Shown here: positions 49,555-58,258 of the stretch, one piece after another
Layout of the letters: each line of letters starts with the position of its first letter
Numbering within the stretch: position 1 is the stretch's first letter
Source: Pedobacter sp. AJM
GTDB taxonomy: Bacteria > Bacteroidota > Bacteroidia > Sphingobacteriales > Sphingobacteriaceae
Direction: 5' to 3'
DNA length: 64,000 nt
Assembly (NCBI RefSeq): GCF_002197755.1
Contig: NZ_NHOT01000013.1
Coordinates: 50,369 to 114,368 of the forward strand
Made by a program: the position numbers and the translations under genes
The notes under the pieces: model-generated
Databases searched by the model: none
Told to the model about the DNA's origin: nothing
The model's input: the letters and a program-made list of their open reading frames with translations, nothing else

Positions 49555-52500
49555 TTAGAAGCTATATCTCAATCCCAGTTGCATCTGATAACGTGATGCA
49601 AAAAAGTCTCTCGAATAAGAAGTAACGTTCCCCTTATTAAATGTGTAACTAGGATAAGTAGTTGCATTACCTGCAGAAATTACTTTTCCAGCAGCATCTT
49701 TCTCAAGAGATAATCCAACATTCGCCATTGAATTGAATGTATTCGGAGAAAAATACTGGATGCCCCAATTCTTATTTACCAGATTGGTTAAGTTCACAAT
49801 ATCATAAGTTAAGGTTAAAACATGAGGATGTTTTCCTTGTGCGACCTGAATATCCTGAGAGAATCTGAAATCAGCCTGAACGTTCCATGGTGTACGTGCA
49901 CCGTTACGCTCTGTGAACTGGCCCCTGCGGGTACTCAGATATTTATCTCCGTCTATGTATGCATCAAATGCTGCAGCCTGTGCCTGATTGGCTGAAGAAA
50001 AGAATTTCGAAGTTTCACCAACAGCCGGGATATAAACTAAACCAACTGTTTGTCCAGTATTATTTACCGTAGCATTTACAAATCCTAAAGAATAAGGAGC
50101 ACCGGACTGTGCACTAAAGAAAATGGAGAAGTTACTTACATACTTATTGTTTTTAGCCCAGTCTAACCTGTAATTTAAGGTTGAAATAACCCGATTACGC
50201 ACATCAAAGTTAGAATAAGCCAAACCTGGGTTATTCGGACTTAAGGCCTGATTTAACTGCCAGTTAGATTCCATGGAGTTACGGATACCGTTGGCAATAT
50301 CTTTAGACTGACCATAAGTGTAGGCAACCATTACATCTAAACCAAAAGGTAAAGATTTACTTACCTGACCAGTTAAGGAATATTTATATCCTTTATCGGT
50401 ATTTGACAATAGATAAGCGTTTGTATATTTTGAATTAATTTTTGCTCCGGAATAAATGGGCTGCTGGTGCTGTGTATCATAAGCCATATAAGTTGGATTA
50501 TCTACATAGTTAATTTGCTGGAAAGCAACATCCTGAATAACCTTGCTGTAAATACCCTCTACAGTAAACTTCCAGTTATCCTGGGTTTTGAAATCAAAGG
50601 CTAAGTTAGTTCTCCAGGCCTTCGGCATTTTGAAATTATTATCCACTAAATCAACCTGAGTTGCACCATTGGCATCATTGATATTTACACCTTGCTTGGC
50701 TGCATATCCGGCTTCGCCGTTTCCGTTTAAAGCATCTTTTATCGGATCACTACCTGCAACCTGGGTTACAGATTTATTTCCGCTTGCAGGTTTAAGATCA
50801 TAAGCACCATAATTTACACCATTATTGTAATAAGCGTAACCTAACCAGGCAAAAGGTACACGACTGGTAAATAAACCACTACCACCGCGTACAATCAAGC
50901 TTTGATCACCCAATGCATCGAAATTAAAACCTAATCTTGGTGAAATCTGAATTTTGTTTAGAAACTTGTTATTAATGGCTGAGGGTTGCGTATAAGTATA
51001 GGTTGTACCATAATTTGGATCAACTGGTGAGTTGGTCGTTTTATTACTCAAAGTTGGCATGGTTGGTAAATCAGCCATATCGAAACGCAAACCTAAGGTA
51101 AGTTTAAATTTATCACTTAAACGCATTTCATCCTGTCCGTAAGCGCTATAAAGATTAACATTGAATTTAGCAGTCGGATTGGCAATAATATTATCGCGTG
51201 AGTTATCAGCATAATCAAAGCTGGTACGAACCCTTTTCGGTCTGTTATTCAGGAAGTCGTCAACCGTATCATAAGCTACCCTACCATTCCATGCATTCAC
51301 AAAACCGTAGTTTATTTTATAAAATTCATTGTGCGTACCTACCGTAAAATTATGGATGCCTTTGCTGAATGAATAGTTATCCGTTAACTCAAAAGTATTT
51401 TGTTTCATATTAAAAATACTTGCTTCTCTATCTGTACCCAGGAAAATAGTACCACCACTAGAGCCAATCTCAATTTGTGGAATAGCAGGATCAGAAAGAG
51501 GTGTACGGAAATCGTGTACAGTTGAATAACCTAAAATCAGGTTATTGGTAGCAGAATTGTTAAACCTTGTTTTTAAATCAGCAACGGTTGAACTCTGATT
51601 ATTATTCTGTTTAAAATCAATTCCTCCAAACCTGAAGTTAGACTGATCTCTTTCTAAATTGGTTGCCTTTGAAACGATGGTATTGTTTCTGATGGTCAAC
51701 TGTGTACTCTCACTGATGTTCCAATCTAAACGATTAAAGAACTTGTTAGATTGAGAGTAAATGTTATAATCACCATAAGCACCAGCATCTAAACCATATG
51801 CATTTTTCATGCGATCTGAAATTTGTTGGGCCTGAGATAATGAAATAATACCATCAGGAGAACCTGCACCTAAAATTACCGGATCCTGACGGCGGGTAAT
51901 TTCCTCATTGGTGAAGAAGAACAACTTATCTTTTATAATCGGAAAACCAACACGGAAGCCGGTTTGATAATCGTGAAAAGCAGAAGGCTCTTTGCTGTTA
52001 TCCCCTATTTTATTTCTGCCGATTAATGAAGCATTACGGCCATAACCATAAACAGATCCGGTGACATCATTTGTACCACCACGGGTTACGGCATTGATAC
52101 TTCCCCCTAAAAAGTTACCTACTTTCACATCATAAGGAGATAAAAGTACAGTTACATCCTGAATCGCATCTAACGATACCGGATTGGTACGGGTACTGCT
52201 TCCCGGCATGCCCGAACTACCACTTTGTCCGCCCAGAGATGGGCTAAAACCAATGGCATCATTGTTAATCGCACCATCAATAGTGACGTTATTGTACCTG
52301 AAATTGGTTCCGCCAAAGGTATTGTCTTTACTGCCTTGTGGGGTTACCCGGGTAACATCCTGTAAACTCCGGTTCATGGTTGGCATTGTTTTAATCTGAC
52401 CTTCACCAATGCTGGTACCGGCACCGGATTTTGTCGGGCCTTTTTGTCCTTTTACACTCACATCAGCCAGCTGACTGCCCTGTTCCTGAATATCAATATC

Positions 52501-52809
52501 CAGTTTCTGATCAGCACCCAGCGCTAAATAGATATTGTCTTTCACTACCGGACTGTAACCTACATAAGTTACGGTGATTTTATAGGGACCACCGGGATTT
52601 AAGTTTCCGATGCGGTATAGCCCTGTTTCATTTGATGAAGCTTTAGAGACTGTTCCGGTAGGGACATGAACAACCACAATGGTAGCCCCCGGAATAATCC
52701 CTTTCTCATCTTTAATTTTTCCATTTAAACTGGCTGTTGTGACCTGTGCATGAGCAGCGGTAACAAACAACACTAAAATACTAAATAAAAATAGTAAACG
52801 CGATTTCAT
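49555..52809 (-). CDS. Oar-like TonB-dependent receptor
   Basis: This outer-membrane receptor of 1084 residues imports a large or scarce substrate using TonB energy. A signal peptide (KSRLLFLFSILVLFVTAAHA) is followed by a carboxypeptidase-regulatory-like domain (SLNGKIKDEKGIIPGATIVV), a plug (VKGQKGPTKSGAGTSIGEG, then MNRSLQDVTRVTPQG), and a long beta-barrel ending RYQMQLGLRYSF. The plug resembles the Oar subfamily. The start at 52809 gives a normal signal; upstream codons overlap the promoter. It stands alone under an 11-bp repeat promoter. Confidence 0.9.
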   Translation of the reverse strand: MKSRLLFLFSILVLFVTAAHAQVTTASLNGKIKDEKGIIPGATIVVVHVPTGTVSKASSNETGLYRIGNLNPGGPYKITVTYVGYSPVVKDNIYLALGADQKLDIDIQEQGSQLADVSVKGQKGPTKSGAGTSIGEGQIKTMPTMNRSLQDVTRVTPQGSKDNTFGGTNFRYNNVTIDGAINNDAIGFSPSLGGQSGSSGMPGSSTRTNPVSLDAIQDVTVLLSPYDVKVGNFLGGSINAVTRGGTNDVTGSVYGYGRNASLIGRNKIGDNSKEPSAFHDYQTGFRVGFPIIKDKLFFFTNEEITRRQDPVILGAGSPDGIISLSQAQQISDRMKNAYGLDAGAYGDYNIYSQSNKFFNRLDWNISESTQLTIRNNTIVSKATNLERDQSNFRFGGIDFKQNNNQSSTVADLKTRFNNSATNNLILGYSTVHDFRTPLSDPAIPQIEIGSSGGTIFLGTDREASIFNMKQNTFELTDNYSFSKGIHNFTVGTHNEFYKINYGFVNAWNGRVAYDTVDDFLNNRPKRVRTSFDYADNSRDNIIANPTAKFNVNLYSAYGQDEMRLSDKFKLTLGLRFDMADLPTMPTLSNKTTNSPVDPNYGTTYTYTQPSAINNKFLNKIQISPRLGFNFDALGDQSLIVRGGSGLFTSRVPFAWLGYAYYNNGVNYGAYDLKPASGNKSVTQVAGSDPIKDALNGNGEAGYAAKQGVNINDANGATQVDLVDNNFKMPKAWRTNLAFDFKTQDNWKFTVEGIYSKVIQDVAFQQINYVDNPTYMAYDTQHQQPIYSGAKINSKYTNAYLLSNTDKGYKYSLTGQVSKSLPFGLDVMVAYTYGQSKDIANGIRNSMESNWQLNQALSPNNPGLAYSNFDVRNRVISTLNYRLDWAKNNKYVSNFSIFFSAQSGAPYSLGFVNATVNNTGQTVGLVYIPAVGETSKFFSSANQAQAAAFDAYIDGDKYLSTRRGQFTERNGARTPWNVQADFRFSQDIQVAQGKHPHVLTLTYDIVNLTNLVNKNWGIQYFSPNTFNSMANVGLSLEKDAAGKVISAGNATTYPSYTFNKGNVTSYSRDFFASRYQMQLGLRYSF

Positions 52810-52831
52810 TTTCTGTTGTTTTTGTTTGGTA

Positions 52832-52839
52832 CAAAGCAA
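52832..52839 (-). promoter_or_regulatory. -7 box of the Oar-like receptor gene
   Basis: TTGCTTTG on the minus strand resembles TAnnTTTG with one change (TT for TA), which suits a promoter that needs an activator. Confidence 0.5.
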
Positions 52840-52849
52840 CAACAGTGAT

Positions 52850-52877
52850 GTTAACCTAATGTTAATTAAAAATTAAT
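52850..52877 (-). promoter_or_regulatory. Three-box activator site, 11-bp period, before the Oar-like receptor
   Basis: GTTAAC (52850), GTTAAT (52861) and ATTAAT (52872) start exactly 11 bp apart. On the gene strand two boxes read TTAACA-N5-TTAACA, like the Bacillus PhoP box. The nearest box ends 10 bp from the -7 box, replacing the -33 element. Confidence 0.7.
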
Positions 52878-53063
52878 TATTGCGTCTTATTTAACATTAA
52901 ATAAATAATTCAGAAATATATGAGACACAGTTTCTTAACACCCGATTGGGCGACCTGAAAGCGGGTTATATGAAGGGCTAAAGCTACTTTTGAAAGATGA
53001 AGATTTCATGAAGATTGAATACTATCCATCACACAAGCATGAAACATAAAAGAATAGTAAACA

Positions 53064-53094
53064 AAAAAAGCCAGATATCGCTATCTGGCTTTTT
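53064..53094 (-). terminator. Terminator of the receptor-lipoprotein operon
   Basis: AAAGCCAGATA and TATCTGGCTTT form an 11-bp stem with a 4-nt loop and T-runs on both sides; it ends the minus-strand operon at 53112. Confidence 0.9.
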
Positions 53095-53111
53095 AATGAA
53101 AATATTAAATT

Positions 53112-54641
53112 TTAATATACATTAGTTTGTGGTGTGAAATTGGCCCAGCCTGCAGTCCAATCTGAAGTGCCAAATGCACCACGGTGACTCACCACATCGA
53201 AACCAGTTAAACCTGTAAAACTCGCACCAGCTAAAAGTATCGATCCAGTATTCAATGTGAATTTTGGCGTAGCACCTAAATCAAAAATACTTCCGTCAAT
53301 ACCTAGATCTTCCCATTTGGCATAAGTCTCGTTTCCAAATGAAGCCGTTTTGAACCAGGCATCAATGGTTTGAGTACCAACATTAGCAGTTGATTTTGTT
53401 TCCACTCCGATTGGATTTGGGAATGTTGTCGTACCACCAGTACCGTAACCATTAGCTCCCCAACCATCTACACCCGCAAGAACATTATTTTTGAGCACCA
53501 ATTCACCATTAGCTGCATTCGCAAGAGTGGTAGATCCATCTATGAACAATCCATTTGGATAGGCTGTAAATACAGAATTATAGATCTTAATTTTATTGTT
53601 TCTTCTCAAATGCATTGCATTTTGAAATTGTGTTGAAATGGTTTTAGTTCTATCTTTCTTTGGACCGATAATCGTCACGTTAGAAAACTGAGCCGACGTG
53701 AAAGGAGCAACACTTGATCCGGTACCGTCATTATCAACCTCAAAACCATTGGATCCAGACTGGTCAGCAGAGTTGGCATCGCGAATACCAACCGCGAACT
53801 GTACCGTACCGCGGAAACCAAAATCAACATCGAAATCATCATCAAGACCACGATAGGCGATTAAGTGTTTTGCATTTACCGTTCCGCCAAACCATTCAAA
53901 AGCGTCATCTAAACCATATGAGCATTGTACATAATCAATCACGGTTCCGGAACCAACAGAACCCATTGTTAAAGAGTTCACCTCCTGGTTTGGATTAATT
54001 GGTGTGCCGGCATAATCAATTCTAACATATTTTAGAATTCCGGAATTATCAGTATCAACTGTTCCACCATGCCATCCTTCATAAGCACCTTCCAATTCTG
54101 CTTCGCCTCCAGATTGATTGTTGGTTGCCTTTCCACACAATACAACACCACCCCAGTCTCCCGGCTCACGCAAACCAGCAGCTCGTTCCGATGTAAAAAT
54201 AATCGGTTGAGATGCTGTTCCTTCTGCAATTAGTTTATTGCCTCTTTGTACCACCAAAGTACCTTTCGTTTCCCGATCACCGATGATTGTTGTACCAGCT
54301 TCAATTGTTAAGGTAATGCCCTCAACCGCTGCTAAACCAGCTTTATTTTTAGGATCTCTTCCAACTCTCACAAAGCCATTAAGCCTGTAAATGTTATCTT
54401 TGGTCCATTTTGTGTTCGTTGTAATACTGCCGGCTGCTACTTCCACAACCGGCTTGGTAAACCCGGTAGCTGGATTAGGAGTGGTTCCACCTCCATTACC
54501 TGAGTTGTATCCAGCTTCATTATATTCTATCACAGTTGTTTTTTTGCATGAACTAAAAATTAATGTTCCTGCCAAAACAAATGCCATTGCTTTAAGTCCG
54601 TTAGTACCAAATTTTGGTTTGTAGCGCTTTTTCATATTCAT
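53112..54641 (-). CDS. Beta-helix-like surface lipoprotein paired with a TonB receptor
   Basis: The 509-residue lipoprotein (lipobox at AGTLIFSSC, Cys32) has the look of a right-handed parallel beta-helix: repeated GTTIIGDRETKGTLVVQRG, PGDWGGVVLCGKA, GSGTVIDYVQCSYGLDDAFE and VTIIGPKKDRTKT turns. It is 30 bp behind the TonB receptor gene and so probably its substrate-binding surface partner, as SusD is to SusC, though it is not SusD-like. The ligand is unknown. Confidence 0.8.
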   Translation of the reverse strand: MNMKKRYKPKFGTNGLKAMAFVLAGTLIFSSCKKTTVIEYNEAGYNSGNGGGTTPNPATGFTKPVVEVAAGSITTNTKWTKDNIYRLNGFVRVGRDPKNKAGLAAVEGITLTIEAGTTIIGDRETKGTLVVQRGNKLIAEGTASQPIIFTSERAAGLREPGDWGGVVLCGKATNNQSGGEAELEGAYEGWHGGTVDTDNSGILKYVRIDYAGTPINPNQEVNSLTMGSVGSGTVIDYVQCSYGLDDAFEWFGGTVNAKHLIAYRGLDDDFDVDFGFRGTVQFAVGIRDANSADQSGSNGFEVDNDGTGSSVAPFTSAQFSNVTIIGPKKDRTKTISTQFQNAMHLRRNNKIKIYNSVFTAYPNGLFIDGSTTLANAANGELVLKNNVLAGVDGWGANGYGTGGTTTFPNPIGVETKSTANVGTQTIDAWFKTASFGNETYAKWEDLGIDGSIFDLGATPKFTLNTGSILLAGASFTGLTGFDVVSHRGAFGTSDWTAGWANFTPQTNVY

Positions 54642-54671
54642 TTCTTGTTTTTTATGTCTTTTTATTATTGA

Positions 54672-57479
54672 TTAAAATAATTTGTATGAAAGTGTTAATC
54701 CGAACTGACGGCCACTTTTAAATTGCGCCGTAACCTGGTCAACTGACTGATCAAAATTTCCATCTTGATTTCCGTCCTGCATCAGGGTAAAATTCTGATT
54801 CAGCAAATCATTGAAGTTTGCTTTTAAGGAGAGCTTGTTGGTAAAATTTTTAGTAACGACCAAATCCACAACATTTCTAGGCATCTCATAAATATCCCTG
54901 ATCAGATCAGTACCTACAAAAGCGATGCGCTTGCCTGCCACATTGTAAAGGAGGTTAACCTGGAACTTAGATTTGATATTATTATAGAATATAGCCGCGT
55001 TAAGGATATATGGCGACTGGCCCTGCATTGGACGATTATTGGATTGCCCTATTGCACTTGCACCATCAAACATTACTTTACTATTGATGTAAGATGCATT
55101 TAATAAGACTGTCAAATCATTCAAGAACTGGCTTTCACTTAAACCTGCCAATGATTTACGCATTTCCAATTCTACGCCAACGTTTCTGACCTTTTGGGCG
55201 TTATTAAAATTGAAAGACTGCGCATTAGACCCTGGTATCGCCGTCATCTCAATCGCATCTTTAAACTTTTTATAAAAACCTGAAATACTAATCAATTCGC
55301 CTGACGATGGGTAGAATTCATATTTTAAATCAAAATTATCAATCTTTGCTGTTTTTAAATTAGGGTTACCAGCCACATTGAAATTCTGATCAAAATCATA
55401 AAATGAGAAAGGTGCAATCTCTCTGAATTCAGGTCTGTTCAGGGTTTTACCATAAGCCAATCTGAATAAAGATTTTTCATTCACATTAAACTGTACGTTA
55501 GCAGAAGGGAGTATTCTCGTGATATCGTTGTTTACATTAACAGGTCCATCAGTATCAAAACTATTTAATTTTTGAACGTTATTTTCAACTCTCGCACCTG
55601 CAACTATGGTTAGCTTATCTTTATAAGGTAGCACAAAATTTGCAAACCCTGCGAGTAATTTATTTGAAGCATCATAGTTATCATATGGATTTGATTTTTC
55701 ATCCAATCTAATTCCTGTGGTCGTATTGATATTTTTCCAATCGAAAAGTTCTTCTATAGTACCTTTCAGCAAGGATTGATCAAAATTTAGTGAGTTTGCC
55801 CGTACGTAACCAATGTTTCTCGAAGTAAAGGTTCTTTGTTTATCCTCATAATAACCACCAATTTTTAATGAAGGTTTAAACCCTTCTGATTTTGGGGCAA
55901 GTGCTTGTTCAATATTAAATGCACCTGTTTTAATGTCTTCATTCATTTTAGAAAAGAATCTTCCCAAAAATTCTGGCTGAGCACCACCTGTTGGCACGAA
56001 AATGTTAAAAGTACCATCCCCATTAGCCAATGTTCTGTAACGTGAATAATCGGGCTGATCTCTGAAAGATTTACTATAACCAAAAACCCAATCAAACTTA
56101 GTATGCTCGTTATTGAATTTATGCACGCCGGATAACTGACCAGAATAAATCCCCCGGTATAGCACATTAGAAGCAAAATTGGCATAATCCTGTTGCTTTT
56201 CAGAACCAAAGCGGCTTACATACTGAGAAGTACTTAACTGGTTATAAAGATTTTTAAATTCAAATGTATTGTTATTATCTAACTTGAAAGCCCAATTGTG
56301 TACAATGCCTAAACGTACATTATAGGTATACTGATCATCATTATATCTGTAATTTTCCTCAGCAATTTGCGAAACAGGATCATAAACTTCATAATTCCCT
56401 CTAAAAACCGCGTTATTTGTCTTGCTGTTACTGTAAGTGATTGCTGTAATATTTCCTAATAATTTATTGTTGATGTTAAAGCGTTTACTACCATAAATAT
56501 TTAACTTCTGATCCAGATTTGCCGTATTTACATCTGGTAACCAGTTATTTCTAAGTGCATGACCAGCTGCGTTTAACTTGCTCGCACTGACACTATTCAA
56601 ATTAGAAGGAAAATTTACAGGCAGATCATTATCACCTGTATTAAAACCAGTAAAGTATAAACTTCCGGTATTGGTCCTTTTGAAATCTTTAAATGTTGCA
56701 TTCTGGCGATAACTCGTTCCATAATCAATAGTTAACCGGTCGTCATCGGGAATACTCTTGAGAAAAACCTTTACCACACCTCCTGCGAAATCCGCAGGAA
56801 TATCTGCAGAAGGACTTTTATAAACCAATACCCGATCAATTTGATTGCTTGGAATTAAATCAAAAGAGAAAGATCTGACATCAGTTTCCAAACTTGGAGC
56901 AGTGACATTATTGAGTTGAACATTATTGTATCGCTCAGCTAGCCCCCTGATATTAATAAAACGATTGTCAACAATGGTAATGCCCGGAACACGTTTCACT
57001 ACTTGTGCGGCATCCGTATCACCAGATCTTTGAATGGTTTGAGACGAAACGCCATTTGCTATTGACTGAGATTTTTTTAATTCTGCGAGCAATGAAACCT
57101 CAGTACCAGTTTTTCTGGAGCCGGTTACTACAACATCGTTAAGTGTGGATTGATCATCCTCCATGACAACATCTACAACTGTTGTTTTTCCTGGAGTAAC
57201 CTTTACATTTGGAATAATTTGTTTCTTAAAAGAAATAAACGAAAAGCTTATCCTGTAAGTACCAGGCTTTACGGTATTGAGAATATAATTCCCGTCTGCA
57301 TCACTCGTTGTACCGATCGATGTGCCTTCTATTAATACTGATAACCCAACTAAGGTTTGCCCCGTAGTTTTATCCGTTATTTTACCAGAAATTTTTCCTG
57401 TCTGCGCATACGAGAGCATGCTGATCGTCAAAGCGAACACAGTAAGTGCCGCTCTTTTAAAAGAGTTTAGTAAGTCCAA
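54672..57479 (-). CDS. TonB-dependent receptor
   Basis: This outer-membrane importer of 935 residues has a signal peptide (SFKRAALTVFALTISMLSYA), a carboxypeptidase-like regulatory domain (GKISGKITDKTTGQTLVGLS), a plug (DGNYILNTVKPGTYRI, then RVPGITIVDNRFINIRGL), and a barrel ending FGLTLSYKLF. I chose the TTG at 57479 because the promoter -7 box lies at 57501-57508, so the longer GTG frame to 57515 would start before the transcript. AAAGG precedes the TTG. The beta-helix-like lipoprotein follows. Confidence 0.88.
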   Translation of the reverse strand: MDLLNSFKRAALTVFALTISMLSYAQTGKISGKITDKTTGQTLVGLSVLIEGTSIGTTSDADGNYILNTVKPGTYRISFSFISFKKQIIPNVKVTPGKTTVVDVVMEDDQSTLNDVVVTGSRKTGTEVSLLAELKKSQSIANGVSSQTIQRSGDTDAAQVVKRVPGITIVDNRFINIRGLAERYNNVQLNNVTAPSLETDVRSFSFDLIPSNQIDRVLVYKSPSADIPADFAGGVVKVFLKSIPDDDRLTIDYGTSYRQNATFKDFKRTNTGSLYFTGFNTGDNDLPVNFPSNLNSVSASKLNAAGHALRNNWLPDVNTANLDQKLNIYGSKRFNINNKLLGNITAITYSNSKTNNAVFRGNYEVYDPVSQIAEENYRYNDDQYTYNVRLGIVHNWAFKLDNNNTFEFKNLYNQLSTSQYVSRFGSEKQQDYANFASNVLYRGIYSGQLSGVHKFNNEHTKFDWVFGYSKSFRDQPDYSRYRTLANGDGTFNIFVPTGGAQPEFLGRFFSKMNEDIKTGAFNIEQALAPKSEGFKPSLKIGGYYEDKQRTFTSRNIGYVRANSLNFDQSLLKGTIEELFDWKNINTTTGIRLDEKSNPYDNYDASNKLLAGFANFVLPYKDKLTIVAGARVENNVQKLNSFDTDGPVNVNNDITRILPSANVQFNVNEKSLFRLAYGKTLNRPEFREIAPFSFYDFDQNFNVAGNPNLKTAKIDNFDLKYEFYPSSGELISISGFYKKFKDAIEMTAIPGSNAQSFNFNNAQKVRNVGVELEMRKSLAGLSESQFLNDLTVLLNASYINSKVMFDGASAIGQSNNRPMQGQSPYILNAAIFYNNIKSKFQVNLLYNVAGKRIAFVGTDLIRDIYEMPRNVVDLVVTKNFTNKLSLKANFNDLLNQNFTLMQDGNQDGNFDQSVDQVTAQFKSGRQFGLTLSYKLF

Positions 57480-57500
57480 TTTGCCTTTATTTGATAAGGG

Positions 57501-57508
57501 CAAAGCTA
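57501..57508 (-). promoter_or_regulatory. -7 box of the TonB receptor-lipoprotein operon
   Basis: TAGCTTTG on the minus strand fits TAnnTTTG exactly. Transcription would start near 57494, 15 bases before the TTG start. Confidence 0.65.
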
Positions 57509-57518
57509 TTACCACAGT

Positions 57519-57579
57519 GTTAACCGCAAGTTAGGTGTTAATTAACATTCCTTTACTTTAAGGTTAACTAAAAGTTAAC
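57519..57579 (-). promoter_or_regulatory. Six-box activator array, 11-bp period
   Basis: Starting every 11 bp, the plus strand reads GTTAAC (57519), GTTAGG (57530), ATTAAC (57541), TTTACT (57552), GTTAAC (57563) and GTTAAC (57574). The nearest box is 10 bp from the -7 box, as in the Oar-like receptor promoter. Confidence 0.75.
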
Positions 57580-57591
57580 TGATTTTTTATG

Positions 57592-58107
57592 TCAGTAACG
57601 GATACCGGTTTTCTTGCAGATGAAGTGCAATAACCAGATCGGACCTATTAACAAAAACTTAACATCATCTAAAAAAGAAGGCTTCTTGCCTTCAATTTTA
57701 TGCCCGATAAATTGCCCGATCCAGGCTGCAATAAAAATAACGGCATAAATGGCATATGCCGTTCCACTGCCTAAACCTACGGCCTGTTCAATCTTAACAA
57801 TGACATAACTCATTAAACCCACCAGCCAGATCATCATAAAAAATAATACGGGTGAAAGTGTAAAGTAATAATATAAACTAAAAGCCAGCAGAAATGAAGC
57901 CCAATTGAAAAATCCATTATAACTCCCCAGAAAACCAATATGCGGAAAAGGAATCTGCCATACCAGACCAAGCAAACTAAACACAATTAAAGGAACACAA
58001 ATCCAGTGCACCATCTTATTGGTATGGTTTTGATGACTTTCTGCATATTGATCAAAAAGGACATCAACAGGGCGCTTGGGCTCTACAGGTATGGTTGGCT
58101 TGCTCAT
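57592..58107 (-). CDS. Mpo1/DUF962 family membrane protein
   Basis: The 171-residue protein matches the Mpo1-like (DUF962) family, whose yeast member is an iron-dependent dioxygenase that shortens 2-hydroxy fatty acids. Family marks are FDQYAESHQNHTNKMVHWIC with two conserved His, followed by membrane helices and GQFIGHKIEGKKPSFLDDV with further conserved His near residue 138. Four helices are predicted. Whether the bacterial protein has the same activity is not known. Confidence 0.87.
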   Translation of the reverse strand: MSKPTIPVEPKRPVDVLFDQYAESHQNHTNKMVHWICVPLIVFSLLGLVWQIPFPHIGFLGSYNGFFNWASFLLAFSLYYYFTLSPVLFFMMIWLVGLMSYVIVKIEQAVGLGSGTAYAIYAVIFIAAWIGQFIGHKIEGKKPSFLDDVKFLLIGPIWLLHFICKKTGIRY

Positions 58108-58123
58108 GATGTAAAAATAAAAA

Positions 58124-58146
58124 AAGCGATGGATATTCCATCGCTT
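58124..58146 (-). terminator. Terminator of rny
   Basis: AAGCGATGGA and TCCATCGCTT form a perfect 10-bp stem with a 3-nt loop and a T-run on the minus-strand side. Confidence 0.9.
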
Positions 58147-58167
58147 AATATAATCTGTATCATCCTT

Positions 58168-58241
58168 TAATCTGTGTAATCAACCACTTTAGTGTAAATT
58201 ACCTTAGTTTAATCTATTTAATCAAACACTTTAGTGTAAAT
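58168..58241. repeat. Two 32-bp direct repeats 42 bp apart
   Basis: taatctgtgtaatcaacc plus actttagtgtaaat at 58168-58199 recurs with four mismatches at 58210-58241. The CACTTTAGTG part is itself nearly palindromic. It lies between rny and its terminator. Confidence 0.8.
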
Positions 58242-58258
58242 CTGCACAATCATTGTAG

